The notes: generated by a model not told the origin, from the letters alone. 64,000 nt of DNA from Toxonevra muliebris (GCA_963691655.1 OY829329.1:56123408-56187407), one strand, 5' to 3'. Numbered from the stretch's first letter, positions 22,086 to 35,104 are shown. Made by a program: numbers and translations.

Positions 22086-22718
22086 GTTATGGTATAAACA
22101 CAACCGAAGCAGCCGGCCTCAGCTTCAACAACAAACACACAGAATTTTAAGAATTTGTATGGGAACGAATTTCTGAGGCTAGCTGCCGCCTCAATGATGG
22201 TATAAACACAACCAAAGCAGCTGGCCTCAGCTTCAACAACAAACACACAGAATTTTACGAATTTGTATGGGAACAAATTTCTGCGGCTTGCTGCCGCCTC
22301 AACGACGCTACACTAGATTCTATTCAAATTTTCTCAACTTCACAATATTTTCTCTCTTTTGAGAGGGGAAACATTGTCATATTTTTCAAAAAAAGCCAAG
22401 TTTTAGCACAAAAATAAATGTATTTTTTTCGCGTTTCCTTTTAGTTTCTTGATTCTTTTGATGATTTTTGCACAAATAAACGATGTAAATAATTTTAATT
22501 TAAACGACATTTTTTTCAAATTACAGAATATTGAAGTTTTCCTTTTATTTTTTGATAATTGATAACGCGTAAATAAAAAAAAACTGAGCTGTTAAAACAA
22601 TAATCAAATCCAATCTTTTGTTTTTCTTTTACATATTCTTAACGCTAGAGGTTGTTTATTCTCTCAGAAGAAGTAAGCGGTTAGAAGCCGGCTGCTTTGG
22701 TTGTGTTTATAGCATAAC
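22086..22718. mobile_element. small TIR element with duplicated left end
   Basis: The left end GTTATGGTATAAACACAACC with GAAGCAGCCGGC is mirrored at the right by GCCGGCTGCTTTGG and TTGTGTTTATAGCATAAC. The left terminal segment is duplicated in tandem (period about 114 bases, 22086-22310), each copy holding CCTCAGCTTCAACAACAAAC. No transposase lies inside. The protein-like frame on the minus strand comes from the duplication itself. Confidence 0.45.
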
Positions 22719-22739
22719 TCACGGTCCTTTTTTTTTTTT

Positions 22740-24031
22740 TTTTTTTTTTGTTTCTCTCTCTCTCTCTATAGCCCTCGAGAAATTCCCCGATTTTCAATCA
22801 AATTCCCCGAATAATTTTATATTATAATAGCGACACAAGCTTAAAATTGATCAAGGTTAATGTTATTTTAATGCACTCCAGAACTGGTGGGTTAATAGTA
22901 AGGTACTTTCTGACTCCGGAATTCTTTTGACACATGGGGGATTTCATCTCAAAGGAACCCACTCTTAAAATCGATTGAGCTCAAATGAATCCGGTGTACC
23001 GAGTTACTCGACGTTCATTTTGATAGATAAAAACTCAAAAGAAAATACATGGACTTTCTTTTAACCCAAATAAAAACAAAAAATGTTTCCTATTGTTCAC
23101 CTTTTGAAAAAAAGTCAAAACTATTTTTGATTTTGAAAAAAATAAAAAATTTTTAGAAAGATTAAATAAAAAACGTGTTCAATAAAAATTTCCAAATGCA
23201 ATAGGTGTTTAGTTACATGGATCCAAAAGTGGGGCTGCTTGAACAAAATATATAAGTTCTACCGCCCTGCAATTACGCGAATTTTTGCGGACCGCCAAAA
23301 TTAGTTTTTCAAAAATTGGACTTTTTTCGAAAGTACAACGTCGAAAATTGAACAAAAAGTTAACCAAACTTTTCTTTCTATTATGTCCTGGGGCCATTGT
23401 TGTATAGAAAAACCTATTTAAATTTAAGACCGTACGTGCCAATAGCAAAAACCTTGTTTTGAGAAGAACGGGTTCAAAGTTTTGGCTATCGGCTTTAAAT
23501 GTATCGACGAATTCCAACGGAACTTCCCCCCGCCCCCCGAAAGGAGCATATGCATAACGCACAGATCGGTGACCGATGCAATCGCAGTCCGGAATTATTA
23601 ATCAGGAGGTGCTGGACGAAGGCATAGCTAAGTCTTTCTGAACGGTCGAAAGTGATGCGGAAGCGCTGCGCGACTGTTTTGGCCTGACTGACACTCGCCG
23701 CTATAATCGTCTATATACTTTCGTAGTACTTCGAATTTCTCTCTGAAATGTTTACAAAACACTTTTTTAAAAATCAATTTCTCCAAACCAAGAAAGTACA
23801 GGGCACTATTAAGAAGAGATAAATATTATAAGACCCAAAATATGAAGTATTGCAAAAGTTCAACGATTTACATTACATAAAATTTGAAATTTGAAAAAAT
23901 ATTCTACATACTTTATTAATTAAAAACTGGACGGTTCCAAATTCCCCGCAAAAAACAGCTCATTGCCCGATTCCCCGTACAAAGTAAAATTCCCCACAAA
24001 TCGGGGAATTCCCCGCAAGTTGGCATCGCTG
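22740..24031 (+). mobile_element. hAT-like non-autonomous element, copy A
   Basis: The right end, read outwards-in, is CAGCGATGCCAACTTGCGGG, typical of hAT termini (CAGNG...). The left end is degraded into poly(T)/(CT)n but keeps ATAGCCCTCGAGAAATTCCC. The interior matches copy B (26821-28008) in inverted orientation over almost its whole length, for example TGGATCCAAAAGTGGG and CCGGTGTACCGAGTTACTCG. A minus-strand frame (23562 downward: RYAYAPFGG, PLEFVD, FKADSQNFEPVLLKTRF) is shared with copy B but resembles no transposase I know. An 8-base target duplication could not be confirmed. Confidence 0.65.
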
Positions 24032-25712
24032 GTAAAATACAAGAATGTGGTCTTTACAGAGACACTTGTCACGTTGGCTCATGCATGATTACTGACTTTT
24101 ACTCACGCTCTTAGCAAAATTCACAATGAAAAACACATGGTTCGCTGCGAGAGAATTTACCTCGCACTGATTAAAAACTAACGACTATTAGCTAATTGGA
24201 AACATTGAATGAGATATTTTCTAATTTTGGATGATTGTAAATAGATATCAACCATTTTAAAGTAACTAATACGAGTTCATCTTTCTATTCGCAATTCACA
24301 CAGTGTGAATTGACCATGTGTTTAAATTTATAAAGAATTCATTAAATTCAGCAACTATGTCGGGAAATTTATTCTGCTTGTGATGGTGGTGATTTTACTT
24401 AAGCCTTCAAACTTAAATTTGCCAAAAATTATTCAAGCATTCAACTACGGCTATAGAAAAAGGTTTATATTAAATTTAAAATGGTTACAGAAAAGTAACA
24501 TTTTTCTATATTTTTCGCTACAGCATTTTTCCGTTCCGTTTTTTCACCGAAAAAATAATAAAATTTTACAATATTTGCAAAAAATATTTCACATGCAGTC
24601 AATGCATACAACACAGAAAATAGTACAGGAAAAGAGAAATAAGTGTAAGCCAACAGTTTGGCGCATTGTTACATGCTTCACAGAATACAATATAGCGCTG
24701 CTATATAAATTAAATATTGTCGATATGAATACATGCAAACACACACATACACACACACTCGTACCCCCACCACTTGTAACAATTTGCATATCGATTAAAA
24801 AGCAAAAAAAAACAAAAACATAACAAAAAACAGAAAAATGAAAAATAAATCAAACAACGGCACATTGAAACCGACCAATTTGTGTGTATTGAACACATTC
24901 TATATACTCGTATATATTTACAGTATGCCACAAAAAAATTATTACACATATACATCTAGTAAGTAAAAAATGATTTAAATAAAGTGGCAAATATGATACT
25001 TTTACAAAGTGACTTAATAAAAAAAAAAAACCCAATTATTTTTCACTGTTTAAAGGTATTGCGAAAAAGTAAATTTACATTTGCATATAAATTTTTCAGT
25101 AACTGAATCTTTTTTTCTGATATTTTCCAATACACTGGAGTTTTGCTATATAAAAAGCAATTAAAAGGAAAATTATGTCACAATTGTCGTATAACATATT
25201 TGTCGTGCATAAACAATATTGTTAGCTATCAGAAAATATTCTGATATATGTATTTATGCGCCTTTACTTTTTTTTGTTTTCGTTTCCCAATGGAAGGAAA
25301 TATGACTGAATTTTATATTGTTTTAAATTTAATGCTTAAAGTGAAACTCTTTTACGCGCGTTAGGCAGGTGCAAGAGTAGAAAATCGATCTAACATTAAA
25401 AATAAGGAAACGCATAGAGCAGCGGTGAGTGAAATGATGGTAATGAATGTCGAGCTCGATACAACATGTGTGGCTACTTGTTATAAACAAATGTGTGCAA
25501 ACCTCTTTATATAGCAAGATGCGCATATGTATTTGTTTTGTGCACAAATACGCGTATGCGATCGTTAACACAAGACAACATCATCTTTATTCGTTTTTTA
25601 ATTTGTACCCCTGCCCTACTATTTTCCTACCCGCACATGGGGGTAACATGTTCGTTCCTTACATTTTTGCCCCATTCAGGGCCAAGATCGAAATGAATGA
25701 AATTTTCATCGG
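24032..25712. other. AT-rich non-coding DNA
   Basis: Contains a (CA)n-like run near 24737-24758 and no gene I can support. The longest open frames here are AT-rich and repetitive. Confidence 0.6.
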
Positions 25713-25714
25713 TA

Positions 25715-26739
25715 CACTCAAAAAAGTGCGGAGTAAATACCACAATTTTTGTGGTAATATTAACTCTTTCCGTTAATGGTTTTTAGACAAACCAGAAAAG
25801 AGAAATCCTTACCCCGACGGAGTATATTCAACTCCGAAAAGTGAGCTATACTTTTAAAGAGTCATATTAACTCCGGTAAGGAGTTATATTAAGAATATAA
25901 GTTCTTAAAGTAGCTGATAATAAAAAAGTTATACCAACTCCGTAAAATGTTGATTCAGCGCTCAAAAAAGTTTAATTAACCACTTGAAATTCTTGAATTA
26001 AATTTAAAAAGAGTAAGTTGAACTCCGACTAGGAGTTGAATCAACTCAGCAAAATGTTACCTTAACCTTCAAAAGAGTACAATAAACCACGTGAAATTCT
26101 TCAGGCAACATTGAAAAGAGTTGGTCTAACTCAGACTAGAATATTGTCCCAACCCTTAATTAACAAATTGAAATTCTTGAACCAAAATTTGAAAAAAAGT
26201 TCGGTTTTTATGTTTTTATTAAATAGTTTTTTATTATTATAAAATATAATAAATATTTATAGACACATATTACAGATGTACATATATTACATTTAAAAAT
26301 ATTTGATTCTTGTACAGAATATATTCACTTCAGAATTCAATGTAACCACCGTATAGTATACATCGTCCATATTATAGAGTTACAAAAAATTCACAATTAT
26401 TCACACCAAATTTGACAGGAATTACTTAAAAGTTAATATAAATCACACACGTCTTTTGCAATGAACTACAGAATACGCAATGAAAATATTTCCGCTTTTC
26501 TCTCCATACATTAGGAAGAAAAGAGTACAACTGATTCCGTTCAGAGTTAATCTTACATTAAACTTAAACTTTGTTTCGGAGTATAGTTGACTCCGTTTGG
26601 TGTTAATAATAGATTTTTATAGAACTTTTGAAAATGAGTTATATTTACTCAGAAAAAAGTTGATTGATTTTATTAACTCCGCAAAAGTTATATTAATTCA
26701 CCGAAAATTTTGTATTAACTCCGCATATTTTTTTCGGTG
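25715..26739. mobile_element. TA-flanked MITE with AACTCCG subterminal repeats
   Basis: The ends are CACTCAAAAAAGTGCGGAGT at the left and, on the opposite strand, CACCGAAAAAAATATGCGGA at the right, each next to TA. Inside both ends the words AACTCCG and CGGAGTT, often spaced by AAAAGAGTTATA-like text, recur many times, a subterminal repeat array. The centre (about 26215-26510) is plain AT-rich DNA with no frame. Confidence 0.65.
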
Positions 26740-26820
26740 TAAAAGAGGGGTTGGGGTCGTTCTCATTTTTAAATACAAAATATTATCAAAACGATCAACA
26801 AACTCAAAAATGAGAGTATT

Positions 26821-28008
26821 GCTGCTTACTTGCGGGGAATTCCCCGATTTGTGGGTAATTTTACTTAGTACGGGGAATCGGGGAATGAGCTGTTTTTTGC
26901 GGGAAATTTGAAACCGCTCAGCTTTTAGTCAATAAAGTCTGTAGAATACTTTTTCTCAAATTTTATGTAATATAAATCGTTTAACATTTCCAATACTTCA
27001 TATTTTAGGTCTTATAATCTTTATCTCTTCTTAAGAGGGCCCTGCACTTTCTTGGTTTGGAGAAATCGATTTTTAAAAAAGTGTATAATTTGAAAGTCTT
27101 TCATTTCAAAAGTATTTTGTAAAAATTTCAGAGAGAAATTCGAAGTACTTTCGTAGATATAGACGATTATAGCGGCGAGTGTCAGTCAGGCCAAAACAGT
27201 CGCGCAGCGCTTCGGCATCACTTTCGGCTGTTCAGAAAGGCTTAGCTATGCCTTCGTCCAGCACCTCCAGATTAATAATTCCGGACTGTGATTGCATCGG
27301 TCACCGATCTGTGCGTTATGCATATGCTCCTTTCGGGGGGCGGGAGGAAGTTCCGTTGGAATTCGTCGATATATTTAAAGCCGATAGCCAAAACTTTGAA
27401 CCCGTTCTTCTCAAAACAAGGTTTTTGCCATTGGCACGTATGGTCTAAAATTGAAATATGTTTTTCTATACAACTATGGCCTCAGGACATGATAGAAAAA
27501 AAGTTTAGTCAATTTTTTTCCTCAATTTGCAATGTTGTATTTTGTTCAAACAGCCCCTGTTTTGGATCCATGTAACTAATCACCTCTTTCGAAAATTTTT
27601 TTGTTCAAAATCAAGAATAGTTTTGACTTTTTTTTCAAAAGGTGAACAATAGGAAACATTTTTTGTTTTTATTTGGGTTAAAAGAAAGTCCATGTATTTT
27701 CCTTTGAGTTTTTATCTATCAAAATGAACGTCGAGTAACTCGGTACACCGGATTCATTTGAGCTCAATCGATTTTAAGAGTGGGTTCCCTTGAGATGAAA
27801 TCCCCCATGTATTAATAGAATTCCGGAGTCAGAAAGTACCTTACTATTAACCTACCAGTTCTGGAGTTCATTAAAATAACATTAACCTTGATCAATTTTA
27901 AACATGTGTCGCTATTATAATATAAAATCATACGGGGAATTTGATTGAAAATCGGGGGAATTTCTCGAGGGCTATCGGGGAGACAGAAAAAATGAGTTGG
28001 CATCCCTG
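26821..28008 (-). mobile_element. hAT-like non-autonomous element, copy B (inverted)
   Basis: Right end, read inwards: CAGGGATGCCAACTCATTTT, then GCCCTCGAGAAATTCCCC. The left end keeps CTTGCGGGGAATTCCCCGAT but has lost the outermost bases. It is the inverted partner of copy A about 2.8 kb away. The frame shared with copy A (GHRSVRYAYAPFGG, PLEFVDIFKADSQNFEP) starts here from an earlier ATG at 27179-27248. Several single-base differences from copy A show independent decay. Confidence 0.7.
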
Positions 28009-28487
28009 TTGTTTACCTACATGAAATAAAAAAAAAACGTTATTAATTTTTTATGGGAAAACAACAACAATTTTGTCTCAACTGCGACAACTGTCGCCAG
28101 TATAATGTTAGCTTAACGAATGAGTTTTTATTATATATTTATTATTAATATTTATTCAAATATTTGGAAAACTTTGATTTAGAAGTTTGAAGTTCTATCA
28201 ATTGTAACAACGTTAGTATTCTGTGAGTTCTTTGATTTAAATTTAAATATCTGGTAAATCGAACTTAAAATTGTACATGCGTAAGCGTACACTGAGCTTG
28301 ACTTTAGATTTTGCACTTGACTGCAAATTTGAGCCAGCATAGAAAGATTCTTCCGAGATTTCTTCTTCTAGTAACTTTTTAAGACAGACTGTAGGCAGAC
28401 ACCACAAATTTAGAGCTCGAGTTGAAATATGAAGCCAGAATACGAATTTAGTACGCAATATAATGAAAAGAAGAAAGAATGAAAAAT
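28009..28487. other. AT-rich non-coding DNA
   Basis: No recognised gene or repeat. It leads into the first satellite island. Confidence 0.5.
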
Positions 28488-28765
28488 ACACAGATCTACC
28501 GCTTTCTGTACTCAAAAGTGGTACTGAAAGAATAGTTCTGCTATTAGCTCCCTGCATTATGATTAAGTAAGTTCTTAGAAAGCGAAGAAACACCAAAGTA
28601 CTAAAAGATAAGTACTCCCAGACACAGATTAAGAGAACTGTCAGGATTTGAGGCAATACAAACAAACGTTAGTAGAGGTACGTGGCTAACTTAGATCTAC
28701 TGTACTTAGATCTAAAAACTGTACTTAAGGAGTGGTTTTGCCGCTGACAACCCAAAATAGGATTA

Positions 28766-29078
28766 GGTTAGGTTAGGTTGGAGTGGCTGTCGAGAGACAC
28801 ACTTAGGCCTGAACGGCCCATTGTGATACCACATAGTTGGACCTACAGTTTAACGCCGATTCCGAACGGCGGTGTGGCAATTTTTTATCGGCTTGGTGGT
28901 TTTGCCATTACCAACCAATGTGTGTACTTGTACACATTCTTATAATTCTCATATACTTCATATTAATAGTGAATATAAGAAAGTAAAGAAAATTAACCAC
29001 CAGACGAAGACGGGAATCGAACCCGAACCTCCCAGATGAAAGTCTAGTGCACTATCCACTAGGCTATCGAGGTCGTCT
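28766..29078 (-). mobile_element. tRNA-derived SINE, full length
   Basis: 313 bases, flanked by the 12-base target duplication AAAATAGGATTA (28754-28765 and 29079-29090). Read on the minus strand it has a tRNA-like head (A box TAGCCTAGTGG, B box GGTTCGATTCCC), a body of about 200 bases, and the LINE-like 3' end before the AACCT tail. Its length equals that of the copy at 59975-60287. Confidence 0.9.
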
Positions 29079-29569
29079 AAAATAGGATTAAGGCAACTAA
29101 AAAAAAGCAAGGCAACGCCATTTTAAGTCAAGTATGGCGTTTGGTTAACATAGATCTACCTATTCTTGTATCAAAAAGAGTACTAAAAGAATGGTACTAC
29201 CACCAGCTTCCTGAAATGAAATTTAAAGACTCTCAGAAATCGAGACAATACCATCTCATGCCAAGCACGATACTTAGTTTACTAAAAGTGTGAATTTTAC
29301 CAGTACATGTAATAAAAAGTGTACTGAAAGAAAGGCACTGCCCCCGACAACCTGAAATAATATTAGGTAAACTGACAGAAAGCTAGGCCGGCAGGCATGA
29401 TACTTAGCTAATTTTGATCTAGCGATGTTTGTACTAAAAGAGTGAAACTGCCACAAACTATTTGAAATTTGGTTGAATAAACCCATTCAAATTTTATTTG
29501 CCTGTCTATGGGCACAGTCAGCCAGTGACGGTTCTAGGATTTGGGTTTGGGGGGAGGGGGGGAGGAGGG

Positions 29570-30790
29570 CTGATTTTACTAAATTAAAATATAATTAACA
29601 GACTCACTATAGCCCAAAATCCAACCAAAAATTTTATTAAATACAGGTCAAAAATTAAAAATTAACTGGAGCAAAACTGCGACCAAAATTCAAACTAAAA
29701 TCAGATAGAAATTAAGGCAGAAATTTCGACCAAATTTCAAACTAAAATTCAAATACTTTTTCCAGATCGAAGTTCCAACCAAGAAAAGAACCAAATTCAG
29801 ATCGAAATTCTACATCAAAATGAGACCAAATTCGGATCAAAATCTCGATTATGGCAATTTGATACATCTCAATTTTTTGAGTCATTTTTGGTCGAAACAA
29901 AAACCCCCAAAAAATTAAAATAAGATAACAGTTGACTTGGATAATACTTTAAACGAATTTTTAAAATATATATTCATATCACTGGTGGTGATATGAATAT
30001 ATATCAACGAGATCCGTACACGCTTTCGGGTACCGGGCAACAACCGGTTAAGAAAAAAAACAATGTTCAGACCACGAATCGGACCTAAGTTCCAACCGAC
30101 CAAAATTAGATCAAATTCATGTCAAAACCCAGACTAAAAACCCAAAATTCAGACCGAATCAAAACCAAAATCAGTTTTAAAATTAATTCCAAAATTTCAA
30201 AAAAAAATTTAGACCACAACTCAGACAAAACTTTAGGCCAAAAGGACACCAAATACCGAATGAAAGTAACTCAAAATTCAGACCAAAAACTAGTGGGAAT
30301 ATCCGATAAATATTTATATCAACAAATTTTAACTTAAATTAAACAAAAATAGACCAAAATTCTAGACGAATTCATACCAAATTTTAAAACAAAATTCAGA
30401 CCGATTTCGGACCGAAATTCAGACCAAAATAGTATCAAAATCAAGAAAATTCAGACGAAAATATTAACCACAACTCAAATTAAGAGTTAGATTAAAACTG
30501 TGGCTAAAAAGACGCCAAATACAAATTAAAACCAAACACAAATTTAGACCAGAAATCAGATCAAACGCTGGTCTGCAAACGCTGGAAAGCAACTCAAAAT
30601 TTAGACCAAACATGGATTAAAACTCAAACTAAATTCAGAGTAAAATTCAAACTAAAATAAAACAAAACTCTGCCTTACAATCAACCCAGAATTTAGATCA
30701 AAAACGGGCAAAAACGGAAAAGTTGAACCAATATCAGACTAAAATTCAGTACAAAATTCAATCCAAAAACTAGAACATTATCAAGCTTTC
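29570..30790 (+). repeat. degenerate minisatellite, AAAATTCAGACC-type
   Basis: About 1.2 kb in which AAAATTCAGACC, AAATTCAAACTAAAA and GACCAAAA recur with heavy divergence every 10-20 bases. It is the same vocabulary as 9640-9980 in the opposite orientation. It separates two satellite islands. Confidence 0.65.
29966..30004. other. perfect 17-bp hairpin
   Basis: The arm ATATATATTCATATCAC is followed by a 5-base spacer and its exact complement GTGATATGAATATATAT. It lies within the minisatellite and has no evident role. Confidence 0.7.
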
Positions 30791-32773
30791 TAAAAGTAAG
30801 ATATTTATAAGATAGCGTTGAAATTGCAGATTTAATGTAGTCAGAATTTTTAATTTTTAACCTGTTGCACTATAACGTGCATCCTATTGGCACGGCCAGC
30901 CTGGCGGCAAATCAGAATTGATTCAAATATCCGACCCCATTTTAATATTTATATTAAATTATTATTATTAAAATAAAATATTATATAAAATAATATTTTA
31001 AATTCTAAAGTTTTTCGTTTGTTGAAAGTATAAACTTTTCACTGCTGACGGCTTTTTTTTTTGGAAAAATCTAAATATTTTTGATTTCTTAAAAATGACT
31101 GTTTACTATAAGATTGTCGGGTTCTTGGGGGGAGTATTTCAGCCCCTATAGCTCCCCTCTGGATACGCTACTGCAGTCAGCCTTATTAACTGTTGAAATG
31201 TAAGAAATGAAATTTTAGAAGAAAAGTGAATAAAATAAAATGATTTTTTTAAGAATTTGTGACCTCAGCTAGAAAAATTTAAGTTTCACGCTTTGAATCG
31301 GCTACTTGAAATTCACAAACAAAATTTTATTTGATATTATTAAAAATTTATGATTAAAAATTTACAAGCACCTTTCAAAAATAATCTTCTAAAAAACCAA
31401 AAATGACGAGAGAAATGAAAAAAAAAATTCAATAAACTTTTTATAAAAATATGTACAAAAGCCACAAAATTTACGCAAAATCAGGCAAATAAATGTTAAC
31501 TCATGCAATCGATTTAGAATGAGTATAAGCTACTATGGAGAATGGCGAGGAGGTGAATGAAACCAACATAAAGTAAGATTAGCGGTTAGGAATTTTGTTG
31601 TGCAGAAAAATAAGAAAAAAACAAGCAACAAGATGTATTATGATGTGTAGCTTTAAATGCAATACAGTAGAAAGTGATAATGACAATGCCTAAATCAATA
31701 ATGCAATACAATAAAAGTATAAAGAGGCTACAAGTAAATATAATCAACAATTTATTTCCCAACAATGAATAAAGTTAAAAGTCAATCTAGAAATGCTTTC
31801 ATTCAACTACGACATCTAAGTTTAAACATTTCATTAAAGAATTTTGGTTTTTTAATACATTTTGTTTTTTTTTGTTTTACATACATATTAAAGTAAAAAG
31901 TAATTTTAAGCAATTGCAACGCAACTATTTCTGGTTACTTTGCTCCTTCCTTTCCTCCCTACAACTTATGTAGTTACTATTTATTTGTTGGCAGAAACTT
32001 TATTTTTGTCTTGTTTAACACTTGAAGTAAGTTGAATGCCACACAATACCTACCTGCGTAGTTACATCCTCGAAAATTTGAAACACTTGCAGCAAGCAAC
32101 AAAACTTTTTTAATTCTATTTGCAATTTTTGTTTTTTTTTTTATATTTTGTTTTGCGTGAAAATAAATTAAAAGTCAAGGAAAAAAAGTTTTCGCTTATT
32201 TGTACATTTAGTTAAAACTTTTGATTTAAAGAAATATACACAGAGCTACACTGATATATACCAGCATGGCAATTTGTGTTAACGTAAAAGTAAGTACTAC
32301 TTACTTATTGGTTATGGGTTGATGGGACGTATGAAGTACTTAAAAAACACATAACAAATAAAGAGTAGGAGAGGGAGTGAGAGAATTTAAAAGTATGATT
32401 TTACAATTTTGTGTTTGCAACATTTAAGTAATTTAGCACAAACTTTGAGTCGTCAAAATGTATAAAAAAAAATTATTCGAAGCATAAAAGTTACTCATAC
32501 GCTCGGGTGCACTCAATATAAAAATAATTTCTCATCTACAATTCATTTGATCTTGAGTTTATGTTATTGTAAGGACAATTAAACATTTGTTTGATTACAA
32601 AAACTTTGTAAAATATTAAAAATTGTCAATACAGTAAGAATGTTTATATGTATATTGATATTTCACATTTGTTTACATTTTCATTTACATTAATGAACAT
32701 GTGCAGAATATATAATATAATTTTGTTGCCACATACATATGAAGTAAGAATAAATCAACAAAAAATAACAACT

Positions 32774-32807
<34 letters not shown>

Positions 32808-33119
32808 GACAAAATAAAGAAAACCCCCTATACCAAATGAACATTACAAAATTGACAAACAACTAACATTTTCAGCAAATCGAAACGAGCAAGAAACGAA
32901 ATTGTGCAACAAAATTATTTTGCTGCATGTACCCTAGAGTATCTACATATATAGATACAAACATATGTATGTAAAAAGATACGTAGATACTTTCTATCGA
33001 GCCATATGCAAAAATGATAAGCAAAGATATATACATTTGTGTATAATTCAATATGTAAGTGATTGCAATAATGAAAGCACTTGGTCGCAAAAAGGCAAGG
33101 GCGTACACATAAAAGGAGA
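30791..33119. other. AT-rich non-coding DNA with a (GA)n tract
   Basis: A GAGAGA microsatellite lies at about 32774-32810. No gene or element end was recognised. Confidence 0.6.
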
Positions 33120-33282
33120 CTCCCTTGAAAATAGCTATAAGAAGAGATTGAATAAACTCTCAGAAAGCAAGGAAGTAATACGTTCTTAACTTAGATTTGC
33201 CGATTCTTGCACAAGAAAGTGTACTTAAAACTAACGAACGACTTAAAATTGTCTCAAAAGAATGCTATTACTATCAAAGTCT

Positions 33283-33804
33283 GTGGAATAGGAGATAGCG
33301 TAATCAGGGAATTACTCAGGCAAGAAGAGAGGAACAAGAGGCAAGAACTCTTTACCAATCTTACGGGACTGAGGCAATCCAAAGCGCTTTTAGGTAATTA
33401 TAATAAGAGTAGATACGCATTCTGCATTGGTCTCAACAAAAACAGTTTGCGCATATTAGCTGGTATTCTGACTGGGCATTGCGGGCTCAGAGAACACCTT
33501 TGCAAGATAGGGGTTGAGCAAAGCTCAATTTGTAGGTTTTGTAATGAGGAAGACGAATCATCAGAACATATTTTAGCTCAATGTGGAGCACTGATCCACA
33601 AAAGAAGGAAATGTCTGGGCATGCACCAAGTACCCAGTACCGAACTGGCATCCATAGATCCGGGCGCAATACTCAAATTCTTGAGGGAGACTGGACTGGA
33701 TGAGGTACTCTAGGCAGATTAGACTAGAAAGAAAAGAGGGACGTACAATAGATCTTATAGGTCGCGGTACAACGACAGGAACCTCTATAATACAATACAA
33801 TACA
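33283..33804 (+). pseudogene. LINE 3' end, ORF2 C-terminus, (ATACA) tail
   Basis: A 522-base 5'-truncated insertion inside a satellite unit, with target duplication ATCAAAGTCT (33273-33282 and 33805-33814). It encodes the ORF2 end: ELLRQEERNKRQEL, KNSLRILAGILTGHCGLREH, a Cys/His cluster (CRFCNEEDESSEHILAQC), then RKCLGMHQVPSTELASIDPG and a natural stop at 33711-33713. A short 3' UTR ends in AATACAATACAATACA. The type resembles the LOA/I-type fragments at 6190 and 12110 but differs in tail and sequence. Confidence 0.8.
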
Positions 33805-34147
33805 ATCAAAGTCTTGAAATTGAGTTAAGTAAACTCTTAGAAAATATGACAATACCAACATTCATCAGGCATGGTACGTTGTTAAATTATATCTATTGAT
33901 TTTTGTACTAAAGAGCGAACTAAAGACTCGTTCAGCAAACTCTTTAAAGCGAAGCAGTGCAAACGCTAGAAAGTGTACTAAGAGTGTGGTACTGCCACCA
34001 GTCACATGAAATAGGTATAAATAAACTCTTAGAAATCCAGGCAACACCAACCCAAGTCAAAGTATATTAAAGAAATAGTACTGCCACCAGCTACCTAAAA
34101 TAAATTAAATTAAACTATCAGAAAGCAACAAAAAGCAACACAAAACA

Positions 34148-35104
34148 CACCCAGAGAAATACTTACCTCGTTTGAAGAAAAACGGCTATCAAATTGAGGA
34201 AAAATGGGAATGATTTAGCGCCATAGAAACGGTTTCCTCATTCAGATATACAAAATTTCTTTGAATTGAGGAAATATTTTTTCTTTATTTTAGAGAAAAA
34301 TTTTTTTTTAAAGAAGGAAGTTTTCTATAAATTTAAGATATATCTTCAATTTGTAGAAATTGCATTTTTCAAATGAATAATATTTTATTTCAATATGAGA
34401 AATTGTTTATAATTTAGGTAAAATTTTCCTCAGTTTGAGGAATAATTTTCCATAAATTGAAGTCAATTTACTACCTTTTTAGAAAAAATAAATCCTCAAT
34501 TTATGGAATATTTTCTACAATTTTGTTTTAATTAAAAGCCATAGAAATCATATTTTCTTTACTTGTATTCATTTATTATTTTATTTTTAATAAGTATTAA
34601 GGTTTACATTCATACGTATTTTTACAAACACTACAGGCATCGTCGCCTTGAAATGATCAAAAGTTCCTTATGGCCACCAAAAAATTATAAATTGAAGTTT
34701 ATTGAAATTTATACCTTTTCAATATATTTTTTTTTTCACAAAATATATCAACAGCCACAAACACAACCGCTCCGCTTAATATAGAGACACCGACTAACAA
34801 ATTCAAAAGAAAAACAAAGCGTACGCGATTGTCTGCTAAGGCCAAAAGAGTAAAGCAAGTTTTTGTGTATACTAAAATTTTGTATGGAGAACATTTTTGG
34901 TATATTCGTCTCTTTCTTACATTTTCTATACAACTAAATTTGTAAAAATGAAGACAAAACTTACTTCAAATTGAACATCATAGTTCCATGAAAGGGGCAC
35001 ATTTTTCTTCATTTTGGGCAAAATTTACTTAAACGAGAGAAATTTTTGTGAATTCAAATTGAGGAAACTTTTTTTTGTTTTAGAGATGGGTATTTTTCTG
35101 GGTG
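34148..35104. mobile_element. MITE with CACCCAG ends and CCTCAATTT subterminal words
   Basis: Left end CACCCAGAGAAATACTTACC; right end on the opposite strand CACCCAGAAAAATACCCATC. Subterminal words (AAATTGAGGAAA, TTCCTCAATTT, GTTTGAGGAA) recur in both halves. It splits a satellite unit. A target duplication is unclear (CA on both sides). The plan of short CAC ends plus degenerate subterminal words resembles the element at 25715-26739. Confidence 0.65.

Noticed and set aside
22019..22276. Duplicated Cys-rich minus-strand protein
   Set aside because: The repeated peptide is explained by the tandem duplication of a TIR element's end; there is no selection signature or start context.
24380..24823. 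147-codon open frame as a gene
   Set aside because: AT-rich composition, Lys/Ile/Asn/Phe bias and a (CA)n-derived HTHTHT tail; no domain; antisense frames are also open.
28243..28665. 140-codon minus-strand frame
   Set aside because: Overlaps the first satellite island and has hydrophobic, AT-driven composition without motifs.
29001..29078. A functional tRNA-Glu gene
   Set aside because: The tRNA-like part is fused to a SINE body, has a target duplication and occurs in several copies; the acceptor stem is only partly pairable.
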